Counted from the first letter of the stretch, positions 8,735-18,173 are shown. The stretch: 64,000 nucleotides of DNA from Phycisphaeraceae bacterium (GCA_019636655.1 JAHBXB010000005.1:182422-246421), one strand, 5' to 3'. A program made the numbers and translations. Notes: generated by a model not told the origin, from the letters alone.

Positions 8735-9877
8735 ATGCGAGCGGATCGCCGGTTCATCCTCGACAGGCGCTGGGCGCGGTGGACGCTGCTGGGGGTCGCC
8801 GTCGTGTGTGCCCTCGTATTGATCGGGTCGCTGTTTGGCAGCCGCACGACTCAGGTGTACGGGCACTTCGCTGTGACGGCGAATCACGGCGCGGTGATGC
8901 TTGGGTGGTGCTCGCAGAACCTTGGTCCAGTGTGGGGTTTGTCGTTTGCTTGTTCGGAGTTTCACAACGGCGGCTTTGTGGTGCTGCCGCGGGGAGGTTT
9001 CGAACGGCCGACCCCTGGGGGCGGCGGCGCGGCGGTGTGGGTGGTGATCCCGATGTGGCCCGGCGTGCTGCTCGCGTTGCCGGTGATCGTGTGGAGTGTG
9101 CGCCGGCGGTTGGAGTCGGGCCATATCGAGTTAGGCGGTCTGGCGACTGCGTCGGGGGTGGTTGGCGATCACCGTGGGTGTGTGCGGTGCGGGTATGACG
9201 TGTTCGGGCTTGCGGCGGAGGGGCGGTGCCCTGAGTGTGGGCTTGAGGTGGGGGAGACGCTGCGGGTGGAGTTGCTGAAGCGTTTGCCGCGGGAGTATGT
9301 GCGGCGGGTCCGACGGGGGTACGAGGTCGCGAGGGGCGCGATTCCGGCGGTGATCCTGGCGATGGATGGGTGGCTGATCTCGATGGCGCTCTGGGGGTCT
9401 GATGGACGCTGGTGGCCTCCGAGAGTGGCCGTGGCGGCGGCGGGGGTTGCGGTGGGTGCGGGGCATCTGCTGGTGACGACACGCTCGGAGCGGGTCGATA
9501 GCGTGCCGCTGGTGAGGATGGCACGGTTGGCGTCGCGGGGGACGGCGCTGGCGCTCATGCTGGTGATTGCGGCGGTTGCGGCGTGGGGGCCGCAGGAAGA
9601 CATCGCTGTAAGTGTTCCGCAGGTCATCGTGGCGGTGGCGTGGGCGGTTCACCTGGCGGCGATGCTGTGGTACACGATGTGCCTGGGGATGAGGGCGCCG
9701 GATCCGGTCGCGGTGAAGTGGTCGACGGTCGGGATGGTGGTGATTCCGGTTGTCGCCGCGGCGGGGTCGGTGTTCTTTGGATTGGCGGTGACGGTGGCGC
9801 TGGGGGCGTATTGGGTTGTGGTGAACCGGATGGTGATGACGATCCGGGAGGTGGAGAGGGTGGGAGGGGGAGGGTGA
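8735..9877 (+). CDS. zinc-ribbon membrane protein, two-part architecture
   Basis: A 380-residue protein. The first 135 residues match the layout of the short protein at 71-511: membrane helix (about 14-33), exported stretch, and a helix with V-I-P-M-W-P-G. Next come a zinc ribbon (C-V-R-C-G-Y-D-V-F-G-L ... C-P-E-C-G), an amphipathic segment, and five membrane helices resembling the four shorter paralogues downstream, including the A-M-L-W-Y-T ... R-A-P-D motif. It therefore looks like a fusion of the short family to the core family. Start chosen at 8735, nine bases after the previous stop; the longer frame from 8552 overlaps the previous gene and is rejected. Function unknown. Confidence 0.7.
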   Translation: MRADRRFILDRRWARWTLLGVAVVCALVLIGSLFGSRTTQVYGHFAVTANHGAVMLGWCSQNLGPVWGLSFACSEFHNGGFVVLPRGGFERPTPGGGGAAVWVVIPMWPGVLLALPVIVWSVRRRLESGHIELGGLATASGVVGDHRGCVRCGYDVFGLAAEGRCPECGLEVGETLRVELLKRLPREYVRRVRRGYEVARGAIPAVILAMDGWLISMALWGSDGRWWPPRVAVAAAGVAVGAGHLLVTTRSERVDSVPLVRMARLASRGTALALMLVIAAVAAWGPQEDIAVSVPQVIVAVAWAVHLAAMLWYTMCLGMRAPDPVAVKWSTVGMVVIPVVAAAGSVFFGLAVTVALGAYWVVVNRMVMTIREVERVGGGG

Positions 9878-9882
9878 TGTGC

Positions 9883-9923
9883 GGATGTCAGAGGGGCGGC
9901 TGACCCTCCGACACATCCCGGCA
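9883..9923. repeat. palindromic repeat after second array gene
   Basis: Arms 9886-9895 (TGTCAGAGGG) and 9904-9913 (CCCTCCGACA) pair, followed by CATCCCGG. It is close to identical to the copy at 8667 and lies just after the stop at 9877, where it could also act on transcript ends. No T run. Confidence 0.65.
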
Positions 9924-9993
9924 GGGGGCGTGGACTGGGGATTGGTGTTCCTGGGCTGAGTAGGGCCTGTTGCGATCGTGGGGATGGCGGGGA

Positions 9994-9999
9994 TAGGTT
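9994..9999 (+). promoter_or_regulatory. -10 hexamer TAGGTT of array gene 3
   Basis: Sequence TAGGTT followed by six bases and the ATG at 10006. The same hexamer and the same spacing occur before the next three paralogues. Confidence 0.5.
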
Positions 10000-10005
10000 G
10001 CCGCG

Positions 10006-10794
10006 ATGAGCGATGGGAAACCAGCGGCCGACGTGGGTGGGTTGGGGGTGGTCGTGGAGCCCGTTACGTGCGTTGGCTGCGGGTACGACCTGATCGGGCT
10101 GCCGGGTGATGGGCGGTGTCCGGAGTGCGGCGCGGCGGTGGGGGAGTCGATGCGGGGGCTGCTGCTGCGGTACTCGACGCGCGAGTATCTTGCGGCGGTG
10201 CAGCTGGGGCACACGCTCATGCTGAGCGGGATTCTGGCATTCGTGGTTGCGCGTGTGGTCGGCGTGGCGTTCTTGCCCTGGGCGACGGCGGAGGTCTGGT
10301 GGACGTTCTCGGCGATCGAGGTTGGGGCGATGCTGGTCATTGCGGTGGGCTGCTTCAGGTTGACGATTCCCGACCCGCGGATCATGGGGATGAAACAACC
10401 GAGCGAGGCGCGGTGGGCGGTGCGGGTGGTGGTGGTTGCTCAGGCGCTGCTGGCGATCGGATGGATGGCTTCCGGTCCGTCCGGCGGTCTGCACGGTGCG
10501 ATGTTCTTCCTGCTTGCCGAGTGGGTGCTTTGGGCTGTTCATTTCGCCGCGATGATGCCGTATGCGAAGTGGCTTGGCGGGCGGGTACCGGATGCCGATC
10601 TGGTCGAGCGGGCTTCGAGTTACAGGTGGATCCTGCCGGCATGGATGCTCTGGGTGGTGGTGATTGCGGTCATTGCGCCGCTTGTCGCGCTGACGGTGTA
10701 CTGGAGCCTGCTGTACCGAATGCGGAGGGAGCTCAAGGACATTCGAGAGAAGTGGGTGTTGACGCCGGCGCCGTTGGAGATGGTGGCGGCGTAG
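10006..10794 (+). CDS. zinc-ribbon five-helix membrane protein, paralogue A
   Basis: A 262-residue protein: zinc ribbon near residues 22-44 (C-V-G-C-G-Y-D-L-I-G-L-P ... C-P-E-C-G), an amphipathic linker with Y-S-T-R-E-Y, then about five membrane helices. Two motifs recur in its paralogues: a loop R-L-T-I-P-D-P after helix 2, and H-F-A-A-M-M-P-Y-A-K-W-L-G-G-R-V-P-D before the last helix. It ends in a basic cytoplasmic tail. The family is unnamed to me; a membrane regulatory or scaffolding role with a cytoplasmic metal-binding head is possible but is only inference. Confidence 0.7.
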   Translation: MSDGKPAADVGGLGVVVEPVTCVGCGYDLIGLPGDGRCPECGAAVGESMRGLLLRYSTREYLAAVQLGHTLMLSGILAFVVARVVGVAFLPWATAEVWWTFSAIEVGAMLVIAVGCFRLTIPDPRIMGMKQPSEARWAVRVVVVAQALLAIGWMASGPSGGLHGAMFFLLAEWVLWAVHFAAMMPYAKWLGGRVPDADLVERASSYRWILPAWMLWVVVIAVIAPLVALTVYWSLLYRMRRELKDIREKWVLTPAPLEMVAA

Positions 10795-10830
10795 GGGGCG
10801 GCCGGACTCTGGCGGCGTGGCGTGGGGCGC

Positions 10831-10887
10831 GGTAGGTTGAGGGGATGGATGTTGCGGTTGGGGATGATGAGGCGGTGGGGAGCGAGG
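10831..10887 (+). repeat. 57-base direct repeat, unit 1
   Basis: Covers promoter hexamer, start codon and first 14 codons of array gene 4. It matches 11606-11662 with a single base difference, so the two genes arose by a recent tandem duplication of about 775 bases. Confidence 0.85.
10833..10838 (+). promoter_or_regulatory. -10 hexamer TAGGTT of array gene 4
   Basis: Followed by GAGGGG and the ATG at 10845. GAGGGG could also be read as a ribosome binding site, but its spacing to the ATG is zero, so the leaderless reading is preferred. Confidence 0.5.
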
Positions 10888-11600
10888 AGGTGGCGGGGCA
10901 TCCGCGGTGTGTGGGGTGTGAGTACGACCTGCATGGGTTGCCGCGGGCTGGGCGGTGTCCGGAGTGCGGGGTGGCGGTGGGGGAGTCGCTGCAGGGTGGA
11001 TTGCTGCTGAGGTTTGCGCAACCGGAATGGATCCGTAGCGTGCGGTGGGGGTATTCGGTGGCGGTGATCGGGCTGGCGGCGCTCGCGGCTGTGTTGGTGA
11101 CCGGCGTTGCGGGCGGGCTCGGACGCGGTCGAGCGGCGAGTGGGGCGCTTTGGCTGTTGGGCATCGCCGCGGCCGCGGTGATGAGCGTGGGGTGCTTGGC
11201 TGTGACGGTACCCGAAGGGATCAAGATCGATTTGGTGTGGCCGGATGCGGCGCGGCGGGTGTTGCGGGCGGTGTCGCTCGGTCTGATCGTGGTCTTGCTG
11301 GCGCGGACGGTACCGGCGTTCGAGAGAGTGCTTGTTCCGTGGGGATGGTGGGGAGACTGGTTGACGTTCATACTGGGAGTGGTTCAGTTTCTGGCGATGA
11401 CGCGGTACACGCAGTGGCTCGCGGAGCGGGTGCCGGATCCGTGGATGGTGGCGGGTGCGAGGGTGGGGGTGTGGGTGGTGCCGATGGTGTTCATGGGGGG
11501 CGTGTATTGGTGGGGGATCTTGATGCCGGTGGCGATAGCGATGTGGTGCGGGGTGGCGGCGTGGATGCGGTGGCGGTTGGGGCGGGGCAAGTCGGCCTAA
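10845..11600 (+). CDS. zinc-ribbon five-helix membrane protein, paralogue B
   Basis: A 251-residue protein beginning M-D-V-A-V-G-D-D-E-A, with the ribbon at about 22-44 (C-V-G-C-E-Y-D-L-H-G-L-P; the usual Gly is Glu) and about five membrane helices. The loop motif is V-P-E-G-I-K and the late motif is Q-F-L-A-M-T-R-Y-T-Q-W-L-A-E-R-V-P-D. It is the closest relative of the next gene: N-terminal codons and the C-terminal M-W-C-G-V-A-A-W-M-R stretch are almost the same. The tail lacks the basic extension of paralogues A and D. Function unknown. Confidence 0.7.
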   Translation: MDVAVGDDEAVGSEEVAGHPRCVGCEYDLHGLPRAGRCPECGVAVGESLQGGLLLRFAQPEWIRSVRWGYSVAVIGLAALAAVLVTGVAGGLGRGRAASGALWLLGIAAAAVMSVGCLAVTVPEGIKIDLVWPDAARRVLRAVSLGLIVVLLARTVPAFERVLVPWGWWGDWLTFILGVVQFLAMTRYTQWLAERVPDPWMVAGARVGVWVVPMVFMGGVYWWGILMPVAIAMWCGVAAWMRWRLGRGKSA

Positions 11601-11605
11601 AAACA

Positions 11606-11662
11606 GGTAGGTTGAGGGGATGAATGTTGCGGTTGGGGATGATGAGGCGGTGGGGAGCGAGG
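11606..11662 (+). repeat. 57-base direct repeat, unit 2
   Basis: Second copy of the repeat at 10831-10887, differing at one base just after the start codon. Confidence 0.85.
11608..11613 (+). promoter_or_regulatory. -10 hexamer TAGGTT of array gene 5
   Basis: Six bases (GAGGGG) separate it from the ATG at 11620. It lies 8 bases after the stop of the previous paralogue. Confidence 0.5.
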
Positions 11663-12399
11663 CTGAGCCCTCGGCCGCGGCGGGCGAGGTCCGGGAGCAG
11701 AGGAGTTGTTTCGAGTGCGGGTACGACCTGGTGGGGCTGCCGATCGCAGGCGAGTGCCCGGAGTGCGGTCTGGCGGTGGCGGAGTCGCTTCGGGAGGGGC
11801 TGCTGCTGCGTGATGCGAGGCCGCGATGGGTCCGGCATCTGCGGCTGGGGTATTCGATGTTGGAGATCGGGCTGGCGGTGCTGGCGACGGTGCTGTTGGT
11901 TTCGTGCGGGAACTGGGAGCCTGGCGGCATTGTCTTCGGGGCGCTGTGGACACTGGGCGTCACGGCGTCAGTGGTGGTGAGTGTGGGGTGCCTGCTTGTG
12001 ACGATGCCCGAGGGGCTTGCTGTCGACGTCGTGTGGCCGGATGCGGCGCGGCGGGTGCTGCGTGCGGCGTCGCTTGGGATGGCCGTGGCGGTGCCCGTGC
12101 GAGTGATCCCGGTGTATGCAGGGGAAGTGGAGCCGTGGAGTTGGTGGGGACCTCTGACGCTTGCGACGTACTTCCTGTGGGGGTTTCAGTTCGTCGCGAT
12201 GATGCGGTACACGCGGTGGTTGGCGGGACGGGTGCCGGACCGGTGGCTGGCGGCGGGCGCGACGGCGGGAGTGTGGGTGGTGCCGGTCGTGTTCGTGGGG
12301 GGCGTGTACCGGGGGATCCTGATGTCGGTAGCGGTTGCGATGTGGTGCGGGGTGGCGGCGTGGATGCGGTTGCGGCTTGGGCGGGGCAGGTCGGCTTGA
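11620..12399 (+). CDS. zinc-ribbon five-helix membrane protein, paralogue C
   Basis: A 259-residue protein, tandem duplicate of the gene before it. The ribbon is at about 30-52 (C-F-E-C-G-Y-D-L-V-G-L-P ... C-P-E-C-G), followed by about five membrane helices, the loop W-P-D-A-A-R-R-V-L-R also present in paralogue B, and the late motif Q-F-V-A-M-M-R-Y-T-R-W-L-A-G-R-V-P-D. After the shared first 14 codons it carries an eight-residue insertion relative to B. The central helices have diverged far more than the two ends, which suggests gene conversion or selection on the ends. Function unknown. Confidence 0.7.
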   Translation: MNVAVGDDEAVGSEAEPSAAAGEVREQRSCFECGYDLVGLPIAGECPECGLAVAESLREGLLLRDARPRWVRHLRLGYSMLEIGLAVLATVLLVSCGNWEPGGIVFGALWTLGVTASVVVSVGCLLVTMPEGLAVDVVWPDAARRVLRAASLGMAVAVPVRVIPVYAGEVEPWSWWGPLTLATYFLWGFQFVAMMRYTRWLAGRVPDRWLAAGATAGVWVVPVVFVGGVYRGILMSVAVAMWCGVAAWMRLRLGRGRSA

Positions 12400-12418
12400 A
12401 AACAATGTTGTGTTCGGA

Positions 12419-12424
12419 TAGGTT
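12419..12424 (+). promoter_or_regulatory. -10 hexamer TAGGTT of array gene 6
   Basis: Six bases (GCGGCG) before the ATG at 12431, as in the three preceding paralogues. Confidence 0.5.
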
Positions 12425-12430
12425 GCGGCG

Positions 12431-13240
12431 ATGAGCGAAGCAACTCCGGCGGTTGGGGCGGGCGGGATGGATGTTCTTCTGGAGCGGCGGAGTTGCATTG
12501 GGTGCGGGTACGACTTGGTGGGGCTCCCGGTGGGTGGCGTGTGTCCGGAGTGCGGGCGACCGGTGGCGGATTCGCTACGGGGGATCCTGCTGCAGTTTGC
12601 ATCGAAGGAGTACATCGGCGCGGCGCTGCAGGGGCACACGCTGGTGCTGGGGGGGATCCTGCTGTATCTCGCGGTCCAGGTGGCCGGGATCGTTGCCAGG
12701 GCCCTCGTCGTGGAAGCGTGGGTTGACTGGGGGCTGCAGGGTTGTGGGATCGTGTCGGTGCTGATGATTGCGGGCGGGTATCTGCGGCTCACAGTTCGCG
12801 ATCCGCAGTTCACAGGAACGGAGCGGCCGGGCTCGGCGCGGCGCGTGCTGCAGATCGCCGTGATGGGGCAGATTGCGGCGATGGCGGCGACTCTGACCGG
12901 TGTATTGCTGTTGGCGTCGGGCGGCACGGGTGCGGCGTGGATGGTGGTGATTGTGGTAGTGCTCTTCGTGGTCGACAAGGTCCTGTGGGCCGTCCAGTTC
13001 TTTGCGATGATGCGGTACACAAGGTGGCTGGCACGACGCGTACCCGATGGCTGGGTGGTGAAGCGGACGAAGGTGTACATGTGGTTGCTGCCCGTGCTGG
13101 CAACGGTGGGGATTGTCATCATGGTGGGTCCGCTGATCGCGCTGGTGATGTACTGGAACCTGCTTGATCGGATGCGCAAGCACCTGAAGGCGATCCAGGC
13201 GACGGGGAAGCCCGGTGTGATGAAGGGGATGGTGGGATGA
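12431..13240 (+). CDS. zinc-ribbon five-helix membrane protein, paralogue D
   Basis: A 269-residue protein with the ribbon at about 22-44 (C-I-G-C-G-Y-D-L-V-G-L-P ... C-P-E-C-G), the segment F-A-S-K-E-Y, about five membrane helices, the loop R-L-T-V-R-D-P and the late motif Q-F-F-A-M-M-R-Y-T-R-W-L-A-R-R-V-P-D. The basic C-terminal tail (R-M-R-K-H-L-K) is like that of paralogue A, so A and D form one pair and B and C another. Last of the array; the following DoxX gene is convergent, 14 bases away. Function unknown. Confidence 0.7.
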   Translation: MSEATPAVGAGGMDVLLERRSCIGCGYDLVGLPVGGVCPECGRPVADSLRGILLQFASKEYIGAALQGHTLVLGGILLYLAVQVAGIVARALVVEAWVDWGLQGCGIVSVLMIAGGYLRLTVRDPQFTGTERPGSARRVLQIAVMGQIAAMAATLTGVLLLASGGTGAAWMVVIVVVLFVVDKVLWAVQFFAMMRYTRWLARRVPDGWVVKRTKVYMWLLPVLATVGIVIMVGPLIALVMYWNLLDRMRKHLKAIQATGKPGVMKGMVG

Positions 13241-13254
13241 GAGTGGTGCGGCCG

Positions 13255-13719
13255 CTATCGCGGCCTTGCCGCGAACCACCAGCACCAGGCGATGAGGATG
13301 GCCTGGAGGGGGATGCGGATAAGGAGGTAGGCGGGGCCCCAGGCGTGGCCGCCGAGGGGGATGTGGTTGATGGCGGCGTAGATGTTGAAGGGGAGGAAGC
13401 CGATGAGGAGGGCGATGAGGAAGAGGCCCGCCGCGGTGCGGGCGCGGGCGGGGAGGGTGGCGAGACCCGCGGCGATCTCGATGGGGCCGGTGAGGTAGAT
13501 GATGGCGAGGCGGGTGGTGGGGGAGGCGAGGGGTCCGAGGGGCGGGATCATGTCGGACATCGCATCGGGCGTGATGAAGTGGCCGACGCCTGTGAAGCAG
13601 AAGACGAGCGAGAGGCCGATGCAGGCGCGGCGGGCGGGGTCGCGGCGGAGGGCGGGGACGGGGGCGAGGAGGATGTAGGGGAGTGTGAGGAGGGCGAGGA
13701 TGATGAGGGGGGTGAGCAT
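13255..13719 (-). CDS. DoxX-like membrane protein
   Basis: A 154-residue protein with four membrane helices. The segment F-T-G-V-G-H-F-I-T-P-D, the G-P-I-E-I-A-A-G-L motif in helix 3, and the closing short helices fit the DoxX family. Relatives act in respiratory-chain or thiosulfate oxidation complexes or redox stress, but most are uncharacterised. It sits 54 bases downstream of fumarase on the same strand and may be read through from it. Confidence 0.7.
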   Translation of the reverse strand: MLTPLIILALLTLPYILLAPVPALRRDPARRACIGLSLVFCFTGVGHFITPDAMSDMIPPLGPLASPTTRLAIIYLTGPIEIAAGLATLPARARTAAGLFLIALLIGFLPFNIYAAINHIPLGGHAWGPAYLLIRIPLQAILIAWCWWFAARPR

Positions 13720-13773
13720 GCGGAAGAAGTCGGGGGACGCGTGCGCGTTCTTGCTTAGAAAGAAACGAGCGGA

Positions 13774-15309
<1,536 letters not shown>

Positions 15310-15314
15310 GCCGC

Positions 15315-15320
15315 AGTGTA
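15315..15320 (-). promoter_or_regulatory. -10 hexamer TACACT for fumC
   Basis: Five bases before the ATG at 15309, within the 18-base gap after the MCE gene, so fumC need not depend on upstream transcription. Confidence 0.45.
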
Positions 15321-15327
15321 GATCGGG

Positions 15328-16281
15328 CTAGGGCCGGGCGGGTTCGGGCGGCGGGATGACGCTGGGGATCGCGAGGTTGGGAGACCACTTGGCGGCGTCG
15401 TCGACGGGGTCGCGTTCGACGTCGAAGGCGTGGCCGGACTTGACGACGGGGCCCGGGTTGTTGGGGGTTGCGAAGGCGATGCCGCCGGCGAGGACGGTGG
15501 CGAGGGACTCGGCTTTGAGTTTGAGGCCGCCCATGAGGCCGACGTCGAGGGCGATGCCGGAGGCGTTCCAGAATCGCGTGTTGGCGCGGACGAGGTGGGC
15601 GTACTCGGGCTGGATGCGGCCGATGATCTCGATGGTGCGGGCGTCGTCGGAGAGGGCGATGGAGACGACGGTACCGACGGGGACCTCGCGGTAGGTGATG
15701 GGCGACCCGCCGCGGATGGAGCCGAGGGCGGGGGCGCGGAGGAGCAGGGAGAGGCCCGGCCCGGAGAGGGTGGGGCGGACGACGGGGGGGGATTCGACGG
15801 TGGTGACCGTCGGGTTCGAATCGGCGGGGAGGTCGGCGGCGACGTAGCGGGGGCCGATGAGTGTCTCGAGGCCGGCGATGCGGGTGAGGGAGAGTTCGGG
15901 ACGGACGATCCAGAAGCGGCCGCCCCAGGCGAGTTCGGAGGCGTCGCGGCTGAGTTCGATGTCGACGCTGATGCGGTTGTGGGCGGGATCGATCGAGACC
16001 TCGGCGACGCGGCCGACGCGGACGCCGCGGTAGACGACGGGGTCGTTGGCGGAGATGCCGTGGCCCTGCTCGAACTGGAGTGTGAGGCGAGGGCCGCGCT
16101 GGGACCAGGACTGGAACGCGAGGATGGCGGCGAGGATGAGCGCGGCGAGGGGGATGAGCCACGCCGGTGAGATGGGGCGGCGGCGGGTGACCTTGGCGGT
16201 GGGCACGCTGACTGGGAGATCGGGCGCGGGATCGCCGGGATGTGGAGGCGGAGGGGGGGTGGGGGGGTCGGCGGGGGTCAT
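15328..16281 (-). CDS. PqiB-like MCE-domain lipid transport protein
   Basis: A 317-residue protein with a proline-rich cytoplasmic N-terminus, one membrane helix (about 40-58) and two MCE domains in the periplasm (about 64-150 and 170-270; G-I-S-A-N-D-P-V-V-Y-R-G-V-R-V-G-R-V and S-P-I-T-Y-R-E-V-P-V-G-T-V mark their starts). MCE proteins form rings that carry lipids between inner and outer membranes. E. coli PqiB has three MCE domains and about 545 residues, so this is a shortened version. Its ATG overlaps the stop of the PqiA-like gene by four bases (ATGA), showing translational coupling. Confidence 0.85.
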   Translation of the reverse strand: MTPADPPTPPPPPHPGDPAPDLPVSVPTAKVTRRRPISPAWLIPLAALILAAILAFQSWSQRGPRLTLQFEQGHGISANDPVVYRGVRVGRVAEVSIDPAHNRISVDIELSRDASELAWGGRFWIVRPELSLTRIAGLETLIGPRYVAADLPADSNPTVTTVESPPVVRPTLSGPGLSLLLRAPALGSIRGGSPITYREVPVGTVVSIALSDDARTIEIIGRIQPEYAHLVRANTRFWNASGIALDVGLMGGLKLKAESLATVLAGGIAFATPNNPGPVVKSGHAFDVERDPVDDAAKWSPNLAIPSVIPPPEPARP

Positions 16282-16892
16282 TCGGACTGGTCCTCCCAGA
16301 TCGCCGCGGGATCGAAGGCGGCGGAGGCGAGCATGCTGAGGATCACGACACCGGCGAAGGCGACGATGCCGGGGCCGGGGGTGACGTCGACCCAGGAGCC
16401 GAGCTTGACGGCGGCGACGAGGATGGCGACAAGCAGGACGTCGATCATGCCCCAGCGGCCGAGCCAGTCGACGATGCGGTAGGTGACGGCCTGGTGGCGG
16501 CGTTCGAGGAAGCGGTCCCGCCCGCAGAGCAGGAGCATGGCGATGAGTTTACCGGGCGGGATGATGACGGAGCAGACGAGGACGATGAGGCCGACGGCGA
16601 TGTGGCCGTCGGAGAGCAGTTCGACGACGCCCTGCCAGATGGTGGTCTCCCGCGCGTGCCCGAGCTTGTGGAGGACGAGGACGGGGAGGGCCATGGCGAC
16701 GGGGAAGAGGATGAGCGCCGCGAGCGAGAACGCCGCGGGCCATGCGAGGGAGCGGACGCGGGAGTCCGAGCGGACCCTGGACCGGCAGCGGGAGCAGCGG
16801 GCCTCGTAGCCGTGGGCGCAGATGGGGATGCGTTGGAGGAGCCCGCACGAATGGCAGGTGCGGAGCGGGAGTGTGGGCTGGGCGGTGCGCAT
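16278..16892 (-). CDS. PqiA-like membrane protein
   Basis: A 204-residue inner-membrane protein. The N-terminus carries two C-x2-C pairs (C-H-S-C-G near 14 and C-S-R-C near 33) forming a zinc ribbon, followed by four helices including L-F-P-V-A-M-A-L-P-V-L and the W-G-M-I-D-V segment that is typical of PqiA. E. coli PqiA has two such modules; this protein has one. It works with the MCE protein in lipid trafficking across the periplasm. Start at 16892 supported by a TACAAT hexamer upstream; the much longer frame reaching 18131 runs antisense to the HD-GYP gene and is rejected. Confidence 0.85.
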   Translation of the reverse strand: MRTAQPTLPLRTCHSCGLLQRIPICAHGYEARCSRCRSRVRSDSRVRSLAWPAAFSLAALILFPVAMALPVLVLHKLGHARETTIWQGVVELLSDGHIAVGLIVLVCSVIIPPGKLIAMLLLCGRDRFLERRHQAVTYRIVDWLGRWGMIDVLLVAILVAAVKLGSWVDVTPGPGIVAFAGVVILSMLASAAFDPAAIWEDQSE

Positions 16893-16901
16893 CGGCGCAC
16901 A

Positions 16902-16907
16902 ATTGTA
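16902..16907 (-). promoter_or_regulatory. -10 hexamer TACAAT for the pqiA-pqiB pair
   Basis: Nine bases before the ATG at 16892, no ribosome binding site between. Confidence 0.45.
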
Positions 16908-16954
16908 CGGAATTCGGGGTCTGGGGATTCGTGCGGGGGTTTGTGAGCGCCTGC

Positions 16955-16960
16955 TACCAT
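16955..16960 (+). promoter_or_regulatory. -10 hexamer TACCAT for the phosphorelay operon
   Basis: Seven bases before the TTG at 16968. It is the only hexamer of this kind found ahead of the four coupled signalling genes, so it is the likely operon promoter. Confidence 0.4.
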
Positions 16961-16967
16961 TGCTCCA

Positions 16968-18173
16968 TTGGGCACCCAGGAGCGGACCAACGATGATCGT
17001 GCGGATGTTCCCGAGACACGAATCTGCTTCGAGAGTCGTTGCGTGATCGGGGGTCCCGCCAACCCGGGCGGCGGCCCGGTGGTTCTTCTCGTGGACGACC
17101 AGCCGATTTTCGGCAAGTCGATCGGCCACCTCATGGCGAGGGAGGCGGATATCGAGTTTTACTACTGCCGGAGTGCCGCCGACATCCCGAAGATGGTCGA
17201 GGCGCACCGCCCGACGGTGATTCTCCAGGACCTCGTCATGCCCGATGCCGATGGCCTTGACCTCATCGGGGCCTACCGCGAGCACGAGGCGACGCGGCAG
17301 ACGCCTCTGGTTGTCCTCAGTTCCGACGAGGAGCCGCGCACCAAGGCGGAGGCGTTCCGGCGCGGCGCGAACGATTACATGGTCAAACCGCCGGAGCGGA
17401 TCGAACTCATCGCGCGGGTCCGGTACCACGATCGGGCGTACCGCCTGATACTGCGGGCTGAGGCGCTCCACGACGCCGAGACCCAGCGGCTGCGCGCCGA
17501 GCGTCAGGCGGATGCGCTCCGCTCGCGGAACACGCTCATTTTCGCCCTGGCCAAGCTCGCGGAGAGCCGCGACACCGACACGGGCGAGCACCTCGAGCGC
17601 ATCGCCGCGTACTGCCGGGTGCTCGCAGAGCAACTCCGTGTCCGCTTTGGCCTGACCGACGGGTGGATCCGCAATCTTCAACTTGCGTCGTCGCTGCACG
17701 ACATCGGCAAGGTGGGTATCCCCGACGCCGTGCTGCTCAAGCCCGGGCGGCTCACGCCGGAGGAGCGGCGCATCATCGAGCGTCACCCGGAGATCGGCGC
17801 CGTGGCGCTGGACGCCATTCTCGCCCAGGACCGACCGGACGATCTCCTGATGATGGCCCGCAACATCGCGGCGTCGCATCACGAGCGATGGGATGGCGCC
17901 GGGTATCCGCGCGGCCTTGCCGGGGGTGACATTCCGCTGGAAGCGCGTATCGTCAGCGTGGCCGATGTCTACGACGCGCTGACCACGAAGCGTGTCTACA
18001 AGCCGGCGCTCGGGCACGGGGAGGCGGTCGGCATGATCAGCGGTGGGCGCGGCACGCAGTTTGATCCCGAGATCGTTGACGCGCTGCTCGCTTGTGAGGC
18101 GGTCTTTCAACACGCCGCGCCGCTTCTCCACGGGGAGGGACCGATCGATCAGCGGACCGGGGACGTGCCATGA
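16968..18173 (+). CDS. response regulator with HD-GYP phosphodiesterase domain
   Basis: A 401-residue protein. Residues about 38-160 are a receiver (D-D-Q near 43, phosphoacceptor Asp88, Lys in M-V-K-P-P); a linker coiled coil follows, and residues about 185-385 are an HD-GYP domain with H-D-I-G-K at His244 and G-Y-P at 312-314. HD-GYP domains hydrolyse cyclic di-GMP, so phosphorylation should change second-messenger levels. The TTG start gives about 35 residues of unconserved N-terminus; a GTG at 17042 is an alternative. The stop overlaps the kinase start by four bases, and the gene opens a four-gene phosphorelay operon. Confidence 0.9.
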   Translation: MGTQERTNDDRADVPETRICFESRCVIGGPANPGGGPVVLLVDDQPIFGKSIGHLMAREADIEFYYCRSAADIPKMVEAHRPTVILQDLVMPDADGLDLIGAYREHEATRQTPLVVLSSDEEPRTKAEAFRRGANDYMVKPPERIELIARVRYHDRAYRLILRAEALHDAETQRLRAERQADALRSRNTLIFALAKLAESRDTDTGEHLERIAAYCRVLAEQLRVRFGLTDGWIRNLQLASSLHDIGKVGIPDAVLLKPGRLTPEERRIIERHPEIGAVALDAILAQDRPDDLLMMARNIAASHHERWDGAGYPRGLAGGDIPLEARIVSVADVYDALTTKRVYKPALGHGEAVGMISGGRGTQFDPEIVDALLACEAVFQHAAPLLHGEGPIDQRTGDVP

